Shown here: piece by piece, positions 51,401-59,625 of the stretch
How positions within the stretch are numbered: position 1 is the first letter of the stretch
Layout: each line of letters starts with the position of its first letter
Source: a bacterium
GTDB lineage: Bacteria; Bacteroidota; Bacteroidia; Bacteroidales; Muribaculaceae
DNA length: 64,000 nt
Assembly: GCA_004563195.1 (NCBI GenBank)
Contig: SFTJ01000008.1
Location: 1 to 64,000 of the forward strand
Direction: 5' to 3'
Notes under the pieces: generated by a model
Databases searched by the model: none
The model's input: only the letters and a program-made list of their open reading frames with translations
What the model was told of the DNA's origin: nothing
Program-made: the position numbers and the translations under genes

Positions 51401-53311
51401 ATCGCAATCCATAGCCACCACATAGTGGTCGGCCTTCAACTCGCCGCCACACTGCAGCGTGAAGTCGCAGTTTTCGTTCTCCGAGTCGATCGATGCATCA
51501 AACTGTCCGTCGTGAAGGTTCACATTGCACACCATATTTCGATAATCGGTGTCGCCGTAATGCAAGTGGTCTACATCGATTGTGGCATTGAGCATGGTAT
51601 TTGGTTTCATTATGTCGAACCCGCGTCCGCTCACCTTCAGGCGGGCGGTAACGTCGCCGAATGCGCTCAGCGGCATAAGGGCATGCAGTGGCATGGTCTG
51701 CATCTCCATCGCCACATCATAGGCATTGCTTGCCGTATTGAATTTTGCATTGCCCACGGTCTTGCCGGTTGCCAATGCCAAGTCGAGGTTGCCGCTCATA
51801 TTCGTGCCGTGCAATGCCGCTTTGCCCTTCACGGTCATAGGCGGGAAATGCACTTGCTTGCCCATCTCGGCATCGAGCACACTCGGCTTGATGAAGTTGA
51901 TGTTGTCGAAACGGCCCAAAATCGCCAAGTCACCGCCAAGATTATCGCTGTCGGTGACATTATTCACCCTACCCTTGATTTCGGCATAGGCATATCGTGG
52001 CAATTCGGCTCGCACTTTCTCCACATTGAGCGTCTTGGCCGTCCCGTCAATTTGCGCCGTGAGTTGCAGCGGGTGGTGACGGGGTATGGTTCGGAGATAC
52101 GATTTATATATCGGGAACATCTTCTCTATATCCACCACATCTATCAGCGCATCGGCTGTAAGACTGATATCGCCATCGTAGGGCGCTTCGAAGGCACCCA
52201 TTCCCATCTTTCCGTCTGCTTTTATCTCCGACAGCAGGGTGCGAATATCAAAATTCTTTATCGCCATGACGGTGCTGTCCATATCGAACACGCCATGGGC
52301 CGCAGTGATTTGCAATCCGCATCGCTCGGTGGCACTGAGCGACTTTAGCGGCACCATCACTGCCATTCCGCGATTGTAGAGCGAATCGATTTCGAAATTC
52401 ACATCGCTTATTTCGAGATAGTTCATATCAAGACCGTCAGCGGGCTTGGCATCTTTGAGCGCATATAGTGCTCGCGAATTGGTGAGATTAAGTTTTGTGG
52501 CTGTCACCGTCCATGGCATTGAGGCTTCGGCGGGCGCTTCGGCATCCTTTACCTGCTCGGATGTTGCCTCGGTCGCTGCCGGATAGAAATACTTCACATC
52601 GAGGCTGTCGATGCTCATTTCTTGCAATTTCACTCGGCATAGTTCGGTGTTGACATATCCGTTGAGCAGTTTTGCATTATGCACATTCACATCCATGCTA
52701 TCGATGGTGGGCAACATGCTCATGCGATAACGCACATCGCGGAGAGCTATGCTGCGAGCTGCTATTTTCCATGCCGAGGAGGTGCTGTCGGGGGCGGTTT
52801 CTTCGGCTTTTTCGGGATAATAGTGCAGCACTATATCACCGCCTCGTGCCACAGCATCGCCAAGAGCCACGCTGTCGCGGCTCAGCACTATCTGTGCCAT
52901 ATCGAGCTTCACGCTCTGCAGATTGGCTTGCATCACAAGCGACGAGTCGCTGCTCGTCATGCTGTAGGCGGCACCTGTCACCTCGGCGCCTTCCACTTCG
53001 ATGTGCTTTCGCAGCAACGGCCAAAACTTCACATCGAGTTTTGCCTCGTCGGCCACCATCATAGTGTCGCGATTCTCATCGAGCACAAGCACATCGCTCA
53101 CGCTGAGGCTCAACGGAAACCTCAGTCGCAGGTCTCCTATGGTCACCTCCCAGCCTGTGGCTTCGCTCACCTTGGTGCATATCACATCCTTGGCCCATCG
53201 CTGCACAAAAGGCACATATATCATTATCAGCATCATCACCACCAGAGCCAAAAGCCCCAATGATATGCGCTTTATATATCCTTTATTTCCCTTTATTGCC
53301 TCTTCCGACAT
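48449..53311 (-). CDS. tamB: TamB, translocation and assembly module protein
   Basis: This very large (1620 aa) AsmA-like/TamB protein bridges inner and outer membranes and works with TamA/TamL; relatives move phospholipids or assist barrel assembly. One N-terminal membrane helix (ISLGLLALVVMMLIMIYVPF, about residues 15-35) anchors it. An AsmA-type start follows (VSEATGWEVTIGDLRLRFPLS), and then over a thousand residues of beta-strand-rich sequence form the predicted hydrophobic groove. The C-terminal DUF490 domain (about 1200-1560) contains NYRQGFAGDAQVTGRV and the distinctive LNSWAASAIKGVDLSLGINQYD. It ends with a basic Arg/Lys-rich tail. It is upstream of and overlaps tamL. Confidence 0.93.
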   Translation of the reverse strand: MSEEAIKGNKGYIKRISLGLLALVVMMLIMIYVPFVQRWAKDVICTKVSEATGWEVTIGDLRLRFPLSLSVSDVLVLDENRDTMMVADEAKLDVKFWPLLRKHIEVEGAEVTGAAYSMTSSDSSLVMQANLQSVKLDMAQIVLSRDSVALGDAVARGGDIVLHYYPEKAEETAPDSTSSAWKIAARSIALRDVRYRMSMLPTIDSMDVNVHNAKLLNGYVNTELCRVKLQEMSIDSLDVKYFYPAATEATSEQVKDAEAPAEASMPWTVTATKLNLTNSRALYALKDAKPADGLDMNYLEISDVNFEIDSLYNRGMAVMVPLKSLSATERCGLQITAAHGVFDMDSTVMAIKNFDIRTLLSEIKADGKMGMGAFEAPYDGDISLTADALIDVVDIEKMFPIYKSYLRTIPRHHPLQLTAQIDGTAKTLNVEKVRAELPRYAYAEIKGRVNNVTDSDNLGGDLAILGRFDNINFIKPSVLDAEMGKQVHFPPMTVKGKAALHGTNMSGNLDLALATGKTVGNAKFNTASNAYDVAMEMQTMPLHALMPLSAFGDVTARLKVSGRGFDIMKPNTMLNATIDVDHLHYGDTDYRNMVCNVNLHDGQFDASIDSENENCDFTLQCGGELKADHYVVAMDCDVRDLNLHELRLSDVALGGSGTLKAFGDVNLATMECDVIAEMQSIKVQYDTISLSSPSMTLAFESSDSTINARLDNEDLSVDFSSEVGVKRFLEQVEHSKEVAMNQWQKISLNIDTLQAALPPFAFQLGMGKNGLVQQYLKQNQIEMRQLKFDLYNDSTIYGNGIVQRLDAMGTKIDTITAKLVQTGRYLGYSFHMGNRPGTMDNFASATLKGGVLNSRLTTIYDVKDIKERTGYHFGTHADLNDSVVKVNIFTPKPLIGYKEWQVNDDNYVLYDYKNKHFDANLLLEGGNSGTINLFTNHVEHGDHDDDDHGQEEVNLQVKNLKLEEWLMMFPFAPEMSGELTTDMQISYRGSQFWGEGKSTLKNFKYEGETVGDFDLNALMTLDPKTGNTNLESYMNVNGAKVMFAAGVLNDSTATSPMSLKLDIDKFPISTATAFIPNGIAELQGYLNGEMTMTGTMDKPIFTGHVVADNGAIFVPMFGSKILFPNTVIPVDSSVIHFNKYALMSCNDKPLVIDGYVDITNLNSSYVDLSIQGRGVQFVDSKQIKKSQLFGRGYADVSATAKGRMSELYVNADVALLSGSNLTYVLQDDVSEIVTETNPDMVHFVQFDDSLSLYGDSLLRNQDFGMSVNASVSLRQGNIINAYLSTDGKNRVQVQAQGTLNYRQGFAGDAQVTGRVTVDNGYVKYTPPLIKEVDFNVVEGSYIEFTGNMLNPKLNFEANEKYKATVSSDGGTSHLVDFLITCNVGGTLSQMDVSFDLSTNDDLTVQNELSAMSQQQRSAQAMNLMLYGSYMGSSKSSKVTNNALYSFLNAQLNSWAASAIKGVDLSLGINQYDRGAGSSTVTSYSYNLSKSLFNDRFKIVVGGNYSTDASAEDNFSENLISDISIEYLLNNSGSMYVRLFRHTGFESILEGEIIETGVGFVLKRKLSTLKHIFKFRPSRKAAARREKERQEQMKRLQGDSMALPEETVLKPVIQNNDEQKQ

Positions 53312-53508
53312 ATATCAAAACCACTATTAATATATAGATTATAGCATCTCGTTTCGAGTAACTCTAATTAAAATATAAAGATACCTACTTTTTTTATATA
53401 TAACGCATTTTGAGGGCAAAAAGCCACCGAAAGAATCTAAAAAAATCATCCTTTATTCAAGATTAACACTCCTCCGAGGCTAAAAAGGCAACTCAGGGCA
53501 CAAAAAAA

Positions 53509-53548
53509 TCAGCGTTGCCACGACTGAATAAATCGTCTGCAACGCTGA
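53509..53548 (-). terminator. rpsO terminator
   Basis: A 10-bp stem (TCAGCGTTGC / GCAACGCTGA) extended by ACGA/TCGT. On the minus strand it is followed by seven T's (53502-53508): a strong intrinsic terminator 29 bases after the stop. Confidence 0.88.
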
Positions 53549-53577
53549 AATCTCGTTTCTTAACTACTCGCGCGCTA

Positions 53578-53853
53578 TTACTTGCGAATACCAAGTTCCT
53601 TCTTGGCAATGATTGCACGATAACGGTTGATGTCGGTGCGAGCCAAATAATCCAATAGACGGCGACGCTTACCTACCAACTTCTTCAACGCACGCTGAGT
53701 GTTATAATCTTTGTGGTTTGACTTCAAGTGTTGAGTCAAGTGAGAGATACGAACTGAGAATAATGCTATCTGTGCTTCAGGTGAGCCAGTATCAGTATTG
53801 CTTGCGCCGTATGTCTCAAAGATTGCTTTCTTTTTTTCAGAATCTAAGTACAT
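53578..53853 (-). CDS. rpsO: 30S ribosomal protein S15
   Basis: S15 is a primary binding protein of the 30S platform that contacts 16S rRNA. The 91-residue protein fits the family (about 89). It shows the typical TGSPEAQIALFSVRISHLTQHL, the HKDYNTQRAL loop, and the LVGKRRRLLDYLARTD RNA-binding region, ending KKELGIRK. It is monocistronic, with a full promoter 38 bases upstream and its own terminator. Confidence 0.98.
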   Translation of the reverse strand: MYLDSEKKKAIFETYGASNTDTGSPEAQIALFSVRISHLTQHLKSNHKDYNTQRALKKLVGKRRRLLDYLARTDINRYRAIIAKKELGIRK

Positions 53854-53890
53854 TCTTTTGCAGTTTATATAGTTAATAAAATTTCGGGTG

Positions 53891-53922
53891 CAAATTTAGT
53901 AATATTTTTCCTTTCACACAAA
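53891..53922 (-). promoter_or_regulatory. rpsO promoter
   Basis: On the minus strand, TTTG (53919-53922), 20 bases, TAAATTTG (53891-53898). Consensus elements and spacing, as expected for a ribosomal protein gene. Confidence 0.75.
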
Positions 53923-53983
53923 TACCTATCTATTTTTTTACTCTTTTTCTACCGATATTTTAAGTAAAATCACTAACTTTGTG

Positions 53984-53991
53984 CCCGAAAT
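53984..53991 (+). promoter_or_regulatory. -7 box of typA
   Basis: TAACTTTG, 10 bases before the typA start codon, giving a very short leader. Confidence 0.5.
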
Positions 53992-54001
53992 AGGATAATT
54001 T

Positions 54002-55801
54002 ATGCAGAAAATTAGGAATGTTGCCATTATTGCCCACGTGGACCATGGCAAAACCACTTTGGTAGACAAGATGCTTCTCGCAGGAAATTTGTTCCGCGAA
54101 AACCAAGCTACAGGCGATTTGATTCTCGATAATAACGACCTTGAAAGAGAGCGTGGTATAACTATTCTTTCGAAGAATGTTTCGATCAACTACAACGGCT
54201 ATAAAATCAACGTAATCGACACCCCGGGCCACAGCGACTTCGGCGGTGAAGTGGAACGCGTGCTCAATATGGCTGACGGTTGTCTCTTGCTCGTCGACGC
54301 TTTCGAAGGCCCTATGCCTCAAACTCGCTTCGTGCTCCAAAAGGCAATACAGATAGGTTTGAAACCGATAGTTGTTATTAATAAGGTGGACAAGCCAAAC
54401 TGCCGCCCCGATGAGGTGCAGGAAATGGTGTTCGACCTTATGTTCAATCTCAACGCCACCGAGGAACAGCTCGACTTCCCCACCATCTACGGTTCGGCTA
54501 AGCAAGGATGGATGAGCGAGGATTGGCAAAAGCCCACCGATAACATCAATGCTGTGCTCGATGCCATAATCAAATATATCCCTGCCCCCGAAAAGATTGA
54601 GGGCGATGCTCAGATGCTTGTCACTTCGCTCGACTATTCGAGCTATGTGGGTCGTATAGCCATAGGTCGCGTGCACCGCGGCGAATTTACCGAAGGCATG
54701 GAAATAGCCCTTTGCAAAAAGGACGGCTCGACAATTAAGCAACGCATCAAGGAGCTCCACACCTTTGAGGGTATGAGCCGTAAACGCGTGCAGGCTGTAG
54801 GCAGCGGCGACATCTGCGCTCTCATCGGCATAGAAAACTTCGAAATCGGCGATACTATCACCGTTTCGACCAACCCCGAACCTCTACCCCGCATCGCCAT
54901 CGACGAACCTACTATGTCGATGACTTTCACCATCAACGATTCTCCTTTCTTCGGCAAGGATGGCAAGTATGTTACCTCGCGTCACATCAACGACCGCCTT
55001 GTGAAGGAACTCGATAAAAACTTGGCTCTACGCGTGGAAAAAACCGAACGCGAAGACGCTTGGATAGTTTATGGTCGTGGTGTGCTTCACTTGGCTGTGC
55101 TCATCGAGACTATGCGCCGCGAGGGCTACGAACTCCAGGTGGGTCAACCTCAAGTTATAATCAAAGAAATCGACGGCGTGAAGTGCGAGCCTGTGGAAGC
55201 TCTCACCATCAATGTGCCTGAGGAATATTCAAGCAAAATGATTGATATGGTCACTCGCCGCCGCGGCGACTTAATCTCAATGACCACTCAGAACGACCGC
55301 ATTCACCTTGAATTTCAAATCCCTTCGCGCGGCATCATCGGCCTTCGCACCAATGTGCTCACCGCCAGCGCCGGCGAAGCTATCATGGCGCACCGTTTCC
55401 TTGAATATCAACCTTGGAAGGGCGACATCGAACGCCGAACCAACGGCTCGCTTATCGCTCTCGAAAGTGGCACTGCCTATGCTTATGCCATCGATAAACT
55501 ACAGGACCGCGGCAAATTCTTCATCTTCCCGCAAGAGGAAGTATATGCCGGTCAGGTGGTGGGCGAGAATGCCAAGGACAATGATATAGTGGTGAACGTG
55601 ACCAAGTCGAAAAAACTCACCAATATGCGCGCATCGGGTGCCGACGAAAAGGCAAAAATCGTTCCTCCGGTGGTTTTCAGCCTCGAGGAAGCGCTCGAAT
55701 ATATCAAAGAGGATGAATATGTGGAGGTTACTCCCAACCACTTGCGTCTGCGCAAAATCATTCTCGACGAACTCGAACGCAAACGCGCCAACAAACAGTA
55801 A
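54002..55801 (+). CDS. typA: Ribosome-associated GTPase TypA/BipA
   Basis: TypA is a translational GTPase that helps 50S assembly and stress adaptation. The 599-residue protein has G1 AHVDHGKTTL near residue 9, G2 in ERGITI, G3 DTPGHSDFGGEV, and G4 NKVDKPNCRP. A beta-barrel domain II (from about 205) follows, then EF-G-like domains III and V with VQAVGSGDICALIG and PSRGIIGLRTNVLTASAG, and the TypA-specific C-terminal domain containing GQVVGENAKDNDIVVNVTKSKKLTNMR (read in pieces). Full length and intact. The antisense frame at 53960-54760 is a shadow. Confidence 0.97.
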   Translation: MQKIRNVAIIAHVDHGKTTLVDKMLLAGNLFRENQATGDLILDNNDLERERGITILSKNVSINYNGYKINVIDTPGHSDFGGEVERVLNMADGCLLLVDAFEGPMPQTRFVLQKAIQIGLKPIVVINKVDKPNCRPDEVQEMVFDLMFNLNATEEQLDFPTIYGSAKQGWMSEDWQKPTDNINAVLDAIIKYIPAPEKIEGDAQMLVTSLDYSSYVGRIAIGRVHRGEFTEGMEIALCKKDGSTIKQRIKELHTFEGMSRKRVQAVGSGDICALIGIENFEIGDTITVSTNPEPLPRIAIDEPTMSMTFTINDSPFFGKDGKYVTSRHINDRLVKELDKNLALRVEKTEREDAWIVYGRGVLHLAVLIETMRREGYELQVGQPQVIIKEIDGVKCEPVEALTINVPEEYSSKMIDMVTRRRGDLISMTTQNDRIHLEFQIPSRGIIGLRTNVLTASAGEAIMAHRFLEYQPWKGDIERRTNGSLIALESGTAYAYAIDKLQDRGKFFIFPQEEVYAGQVVGENAKDNDIVVNVTKSKKLTNMRASGADEKAKIVPPVVFSLEEALEYIKEDEYVEVTPNHLRLRKIILDELERKRANKQ

Positions 55802-56470
55802 CAGAAAAAAAACATATTATTGATTACTGATTAACACTTCGCACTTTGTTTCATAATTTTATATTTTTGCGAGGAATGATACCATGTGAATGGAGTCATT
55901 CCTCGATTTTTTTTGCCCGACACTGCTTCATAGGCAATGACGACACCTTCCACACCCCTGAAACAGGTGAAGGACTTGATAGCATAACTGCCCTCAAGCC
56001 CTTCCGCTGTTAACCCTAAAGTAAAGATATGGAATTATATGAATAAATAAAGATTATGAAAACTCCGTTTAACAGTGTTGCTTCACTTGAGCAATCACTT
56101 GTTTGCTTGTTCATCAGCCGAAATAATGCATCCGGTGAAAACTACCATACAAATTGCAAAAACTACCATAGTGCTCTATATGTATTAATCTGTTATCAAT
56201 AATTTTGTTATCTCATCTCATATGCCGTAAGCAATCGATTGCTTTTGCCCTCTCTTCCTTCCGACGATACAAAATTATATTCGCAGTGAGCAGAATATTT
56301 GCGCATATACGCAAATTTATGTTAAATCTATTTTTCATTTTGACTTTCCCTAAAAAGACTTGACAGATTTGAGGGCGATTAACTAATATGGTTTACTGTC
56401 TCTTTTTTGTTCGCCTGATTTAGGTTTACAATAGTTTTCGGCATTAAAAGCATCGGCCTGAGCATAAGCA
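55802..56470. other. 670-base intergenic region with hairpin and remnant-like frame
   Basis: After the typA terminator hairpin, a frame from about 55912 to 56011 reads HCFIGNDDTFHTPETGEG then LDSITALKPF and stops. It has no start codon and I cannot name it; it may be a relic. The sequence AAAACTACCATA occurs near 56140 and again near 56160. The rest is AT-rich and carries nothing I can support. Confidence 0.45.
55870..55905 (+). terminator. Probable typA terminator
   Basis: A perfect 10-bp stem (CGAGGAATGA / TCATTCCTCG), 16-base loop, then ATTTTTTTT. It starts 68 bases after the typA stop. A TATTTTTG box lies immediately upstream. Confidence 0.8.
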
Positions 56471-56502
56471 TTTTGCCAATTCAAAAATTATTGCTACTTT
56501 TG
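56471..56502 (+). promoter_or_regulatory. Promoter of tRNA-Leu
   Basis: TTTTG (56471-56475), 19 bases, TACTTTTG (56495-56502), ending 11 bases before the tRNA. Full consensus. Confidence 0.7.
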
Positions 56503-56513
56503 CACATCGATTT

Positions 56514-56595
56514 GCGCATGTGGCGTAATTGGTAGCCGCGCTAGACTTAGGATCTAGTGCCGAGAGGCGTGGGGGTTCGAGTCCCTTCATGCGCA
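56514..56595 (+). tRNA. tRNA-Leu (anticodon TAG)
   Basis: 82 bases. The acceptor stem GCGCATG pairs perfectly with CATGCGC (56588-56594), and the discriminator is A. The anticodon loop CTTAGGA (56546-56552) gives anticodon TAG (56548-56550), read as UAG for CUN-type leucine codons. The long variable arm (TGCCGAGAGGCGT region) and the T-loop TTCGAGT are present. The CCA end is not encoded. Confidence 0.95.
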
Positions 56596-56614
56596 CTAAG
56601 CAAAGCGATTATCA

Positions 56615-56643
56615 AGTGTGTCAAATGTAACTTTTGGCACACT
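56615..56643 (+). terminator. Terminator of tRNA-Leu
   Basis: AGTGTGTCAAA pairs with TTTTGGCACACT (one wobble), 6-base loop, followed by TTTTTATA. It lies between the tRNA and the SGNH hydrolase start. Confidence 0.65.
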
Positions 56644-56673
56644 TTTTATATTTCAAATCATCATATTTACACT

Positions 56674-57891
56674 ATGTGGGTGAGATTATTCTTTTTTATC
56701 GCCATACTCTATGCAGCCGTTGGCTCAGCAGCTGCTCAACTGAAATACGATTTCATTTGCGACAGCCTCAACCGCATCGAAATGAATGGTGCCGACTGGA
56801 GCAAGTTGCGACTTTTGGCTCACGATTTGCGCATGCGCGACTCTATCCCCGATTCGGTCTCGCTCAAAATGCACATTATGCACATAGGCGATTCGCACAT
56901 ACAAGCCGGGCACTTCAGCGAGGCACTGCGTTCTGCCGTTCAACTCATCTATGGCAATGGCGGCCGCGGGTGCATTGCTCCGCTGCGCTTGGCGGGTACC
57001 AACCAACCCACCGACTACTCCATATTTTCGCCGCAACGCATTGCACAAAAGGGCCGCATCACCTCGCGCAATCGCAGCCGACTTGAAATTGGTGTTACGG
57101 GCATTGCCACGAACTTCTCACAGAGAAAAGTCACACTGGAGATTGGCGTAAAACATGCCGACGACCGATTTTCTTCTTTATCGGTAATCCACGCTGCCGG
57201 CTCGGGATATAGCCAAGCCACTATCAACGGCGAACTACTGCAAGCCTCTTGCCCATCGAAGTATCTGAGCAATTTCTCGCTCAAAACAGCGGAGGAACAC
57301 ATCACTCTGCGTGGCATCGATGCCTCGAGCGAATTTTGGGGAGTATTTCTCTCCAATTCTAACAATGGCGCCATAGTGAGCTCCATTGGCAACAACAGCG
57401 CCTGCTATAGCCACTATAACCAAATATCCGACTTTGCCGAACAGATGGCTTTCATATCGCCACAATTGGTGATTATCTCGCTCGGCACCAACGAAGCATT
57501 CGGGCGCTTCTCGGAGCAAGAGATTACTTCTCAAATCCACACTCTCGTGTCGAAACTGCAACGCGCCATGCCGCAGGTGCACATTCTGCTCACCACACCC
57601 ATGGAGTGCGACCGTCGCCGCCGAACAGGACGCCGTCGTCGCCGCCGCGTTTCATTCTCCACCAACGATAATTGCCGATTGGTGCGCAATGTAATCATAA
57701 AATACGGCAAAGAACACAATGTGCCGGTTTGGGACCTCTACGCAGTAGCAGGTGGCAACGGTTCGGCATCGAAATGGGTGCAAGCCGGCCTTCTCTCAAG
57801 CCGCGACCATGTGCACTACTCCACCCGAGGCTACACACTTCAAGGCGAACTCCTCTCCCAAGCGCTTATCCACGCGCTCAACGAGGAATAG
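56674..57891 (+). CDS. Exported SGNH/GDSL-type hydrolase
   Basis: This 405-residue esterase/lipase-fold protein has a signal peptide (MWVRLFFFIAILYAAVGSAAA). Block I is HIGDSHIQAGHF (nucleophile Ser), the middle block ISLGTNEAFGRF (Gly/Asn oxyanion), and block V SRDHVHYSTRGY (Asp and His). Such proteins in Bacteroidales often de-acetylate polysaccharides or peptidoglycan. A run DRRRRTGRRRRRRVSF near residues 310-325, before the final block, is unusually arginine-rich. The frame extends upstream into the tRNA, but the signal peptide fixes the start at 56674. No clear promoter is seen between the tRNA terminator and this start. Confidence 0.85.
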   Translation: MWVRLFFFIAILYAAVGSAAAQLKYDFICDSLNRIEMNGADWSKLRLLAHDLRMRDSIPDSVSLKMHIMHIGDSHIQAGHFSEALRSAVQLIYGNGGRGCIAPLRLAGTNQPTDYSIFSPQRIAQKGRITSRNRSRLEIGVTGIATNFSQRKVTLEIGVKHADDRFSSLSVIHAAGSGYSQATINGELLQASCPSKYLSNFSLKTAEEHITLRGIDASSEFWGVFLSNSNNGAIVSSIGNNSACYSHYNQISDFAEQMAFISPQLVIISLGTNEAFGRFSEQEITSQIHTLVSKLQRAMPQVHILLTTPMECDRRRRTGRRRRRRVSFSTNDNCRLVRNVIIKYGKEHNVPVWDLYAVAGGNGSASKWVQAGLLSSRDHVHYSTRGYTLQGELLSQALIHALNEE

Positions 57892-57966
57892 CACACAAAC
57901 AATAAGGAGAGACACCCACCTGCATGAGTATCTCCCCTACTTACATACGTGTTCAAATTCTTTTGC

Positions 57967-59616
57967 TTACTGATATAGGAATCGTTTGATGGAGCGCTTG
58001 GGCGTTTTTTCAAACTCTTCGGTGCGCAATCTAACATCGGCTACCTTAGAATACGATGGCAGACTGCTGTTTGCCTCCAAAACTTTGGCTTTAAGGAATT
58101 TTGCAAGCGATTCTTCGTCCATTCCATCATGTTTTGCAGCATCATAATCGGGGAAAATCAGTGCTATCAGTTTGCCGTTATCCTCTATTACGAGCGATTC
58201 CACCACATATTGTATGTTATTCACCACTTGTTCTATTTCTTCGGGATAGATGTTCTGACCCGATGGGCCGAGAATCATGCTCTTGCTGCGTCCGCGTATG
58301 AAAATAAAACCATCGGCATCCACATTACACAAGTCGCCGGTATTCATCCATCCGTCGGCACTCATCACGGTTCGGGTGGCTTCTTCGTTGCGATAGTAAC
58401 CTAGCATTACATTATCGCCACGCACCCACAATTCGCCTGCCACTGTGGCGGGATCTTCGGAGTCGATGCGCATCTCCATTCGGTCGACCAATCTGCCGCA
58501 ACAGCCGCTCTTGGTCTCATCCCATGGCGCATAAGCCAATAGTGGGGCACATTCGGTCATGCCATAACCCACTGTGAACGGGAAACAGATGCGTGTAAGG
58601 AATTGGTCAACATCTTTATTGAGTGCCGCACCTCCTATTATCACTTGCACCACGTTACCGCCGAACACCTTTATAATTTCTTGCTTTATCTTCTTCAGCA
58701 CCACATTTCTAACTATAGGCAATTTGAGCATCAGTTTCACCTTTGGTGTCTGCAACAATGGGAACACCTTGCCCTTGATTATCTTTTCGAGAATAAGTGG
58801 CACAGTCACTATGAGTTTGGGCTTCACTTGAGCGAACGATTCGAGAATTACCTTTGGTGAAAGGCTGCGTGTGAGGAAGTTAACGTGGCATCCTTTAACT
58901 ATCGGGTGAATCAAATCAATCATCAAGCCATACATGTGCGCCAGCGGCAACATGCACACCACTCCATCGCCCGGAAGCAGGAACGTGAGGTGTTCGAGCG
59001 CAAATTGCATATTCGATGCCAACGCGCGATGCGGTATCATCACGCCCTTGGAATTTCCTGTGGAACCTGAGGTGTAATTGATTACGGCAAGGTCGTCGGC
59101 TGCCACATCTTGGTAGCTGACATCGTCGGGGCCGAATCCATTGGGATATTTTGCGGCAAACAGGGCATCGGCATTGTCATGGGCCTTCTGCATCGCCTCA
59201 TTGCGGCATGCCACTATGCTCATATCGTTTATTCGCACCACTGCTTGCAGGGCGGGCATCTTTTCCACATCAAGTTTGTTCCAAATGCTTTCTTCCACAA
59301 AGAGCAACTTCGATTCGCTATGGTTCACCAGATGATGAATGGCATCGGGCTTAAATTCGTGAAGCAATGGCACAGGCACCGCGCCGTGAAGCAGTGTTGC
59401 AAAAAATGCTTTTGCCCACTGCATACTGTTCTTTCCCACTATTGCCACCTTGTCGCCGCGCTGCACTCCGCACGCCTCGAACGAAAGGTGTAACTTTTCT
59501 ATCGCAACTGTCAGTTGCTCATAGGTTAAGGTGTCGCCTTGAAGGTCGGTTAGCGCATTGCCTTTCCAGTTTTTCTTCAGCGATTCTTCCAAATACTTTA
59601 CTATCGATTTCTCCAT
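57967..59616 (-). CDS. Long-chain acyl-CoA synthetase (AMP-forming)
   Basis: The enzyme activates fatty acids via acyl-AMP. The 549-residue adenylate-forming fold shows motif I INYTSGSTGNSKGVMIPH, the AMP-site motif VGYGMTECAPLLAYAP, the hinge region TGDLCNVDADGFIFIRGRSK and a final lid with SGQNIYPEEIE. The last catalytic Lys lies near KRSIKRFLYQ. The closest family is FadD/long-chain AMP-binding enzymes. It is the last gene of a four-gene unit (10 bases after the S41 gene), so it may serve lipid or cell-envelope supply; the link to parC upstream is probably only transcriptional. Confidence 0.92.
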   Translation of the reverse strand: MEKSIVKYLEESLKKNWKGNALTDLQGDTLTYEQLTVAIEKLHLSFEACGVQRGDKVAIVGKNSMQWAKAFFATLLHGAVPVPLLHEFKPDAIHHLVNHSESKLLFVEESIWNKLDVEKMPALQAVVRINDMSIVACRNEAMQKAHDNADALFAAKYPNGFGPDDVSYQDVAADDLAVINYTSGSTGNSKGVMIPHRALASNMQFALEHLTFLLPGDGVVCMLPLAHMYGLMIDLIHPIVKGCHVNFLTRSLSPKVILESFAQVKPKLIVTVPLILEKIIKGKVFPLLQTPKVKLMLKLPIVRNVVLKKIKQEIIKVFGGNVVQVIIGGAALNKDVDQFLTRICFPFTVGYGMTECAPLLAYAPWDETKSGCCGRLVDRMEMRIDSEDPATVAGELWVRGDNVMLGYYRNEEATRTVMSADGWMNTGDLCNVDADGFIFIRGRSKSMILGPSGQNIYPEEIEQVVNNIQYVVESLVIEDNGKLIALIFPDYDAAKHDGMDEESLAKFLKAKVLEANSSLPSYSKVADVRLRTEEFEKTPKRSIKRFLYQ

Positions 59617-59625
59617 TCCAATTCT

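Noticed and set aside
53960..54760. Antisense frame opposite typA
   Set aside because: TypA is complete on the plus strand, and the frame also crosses the typA promoter.
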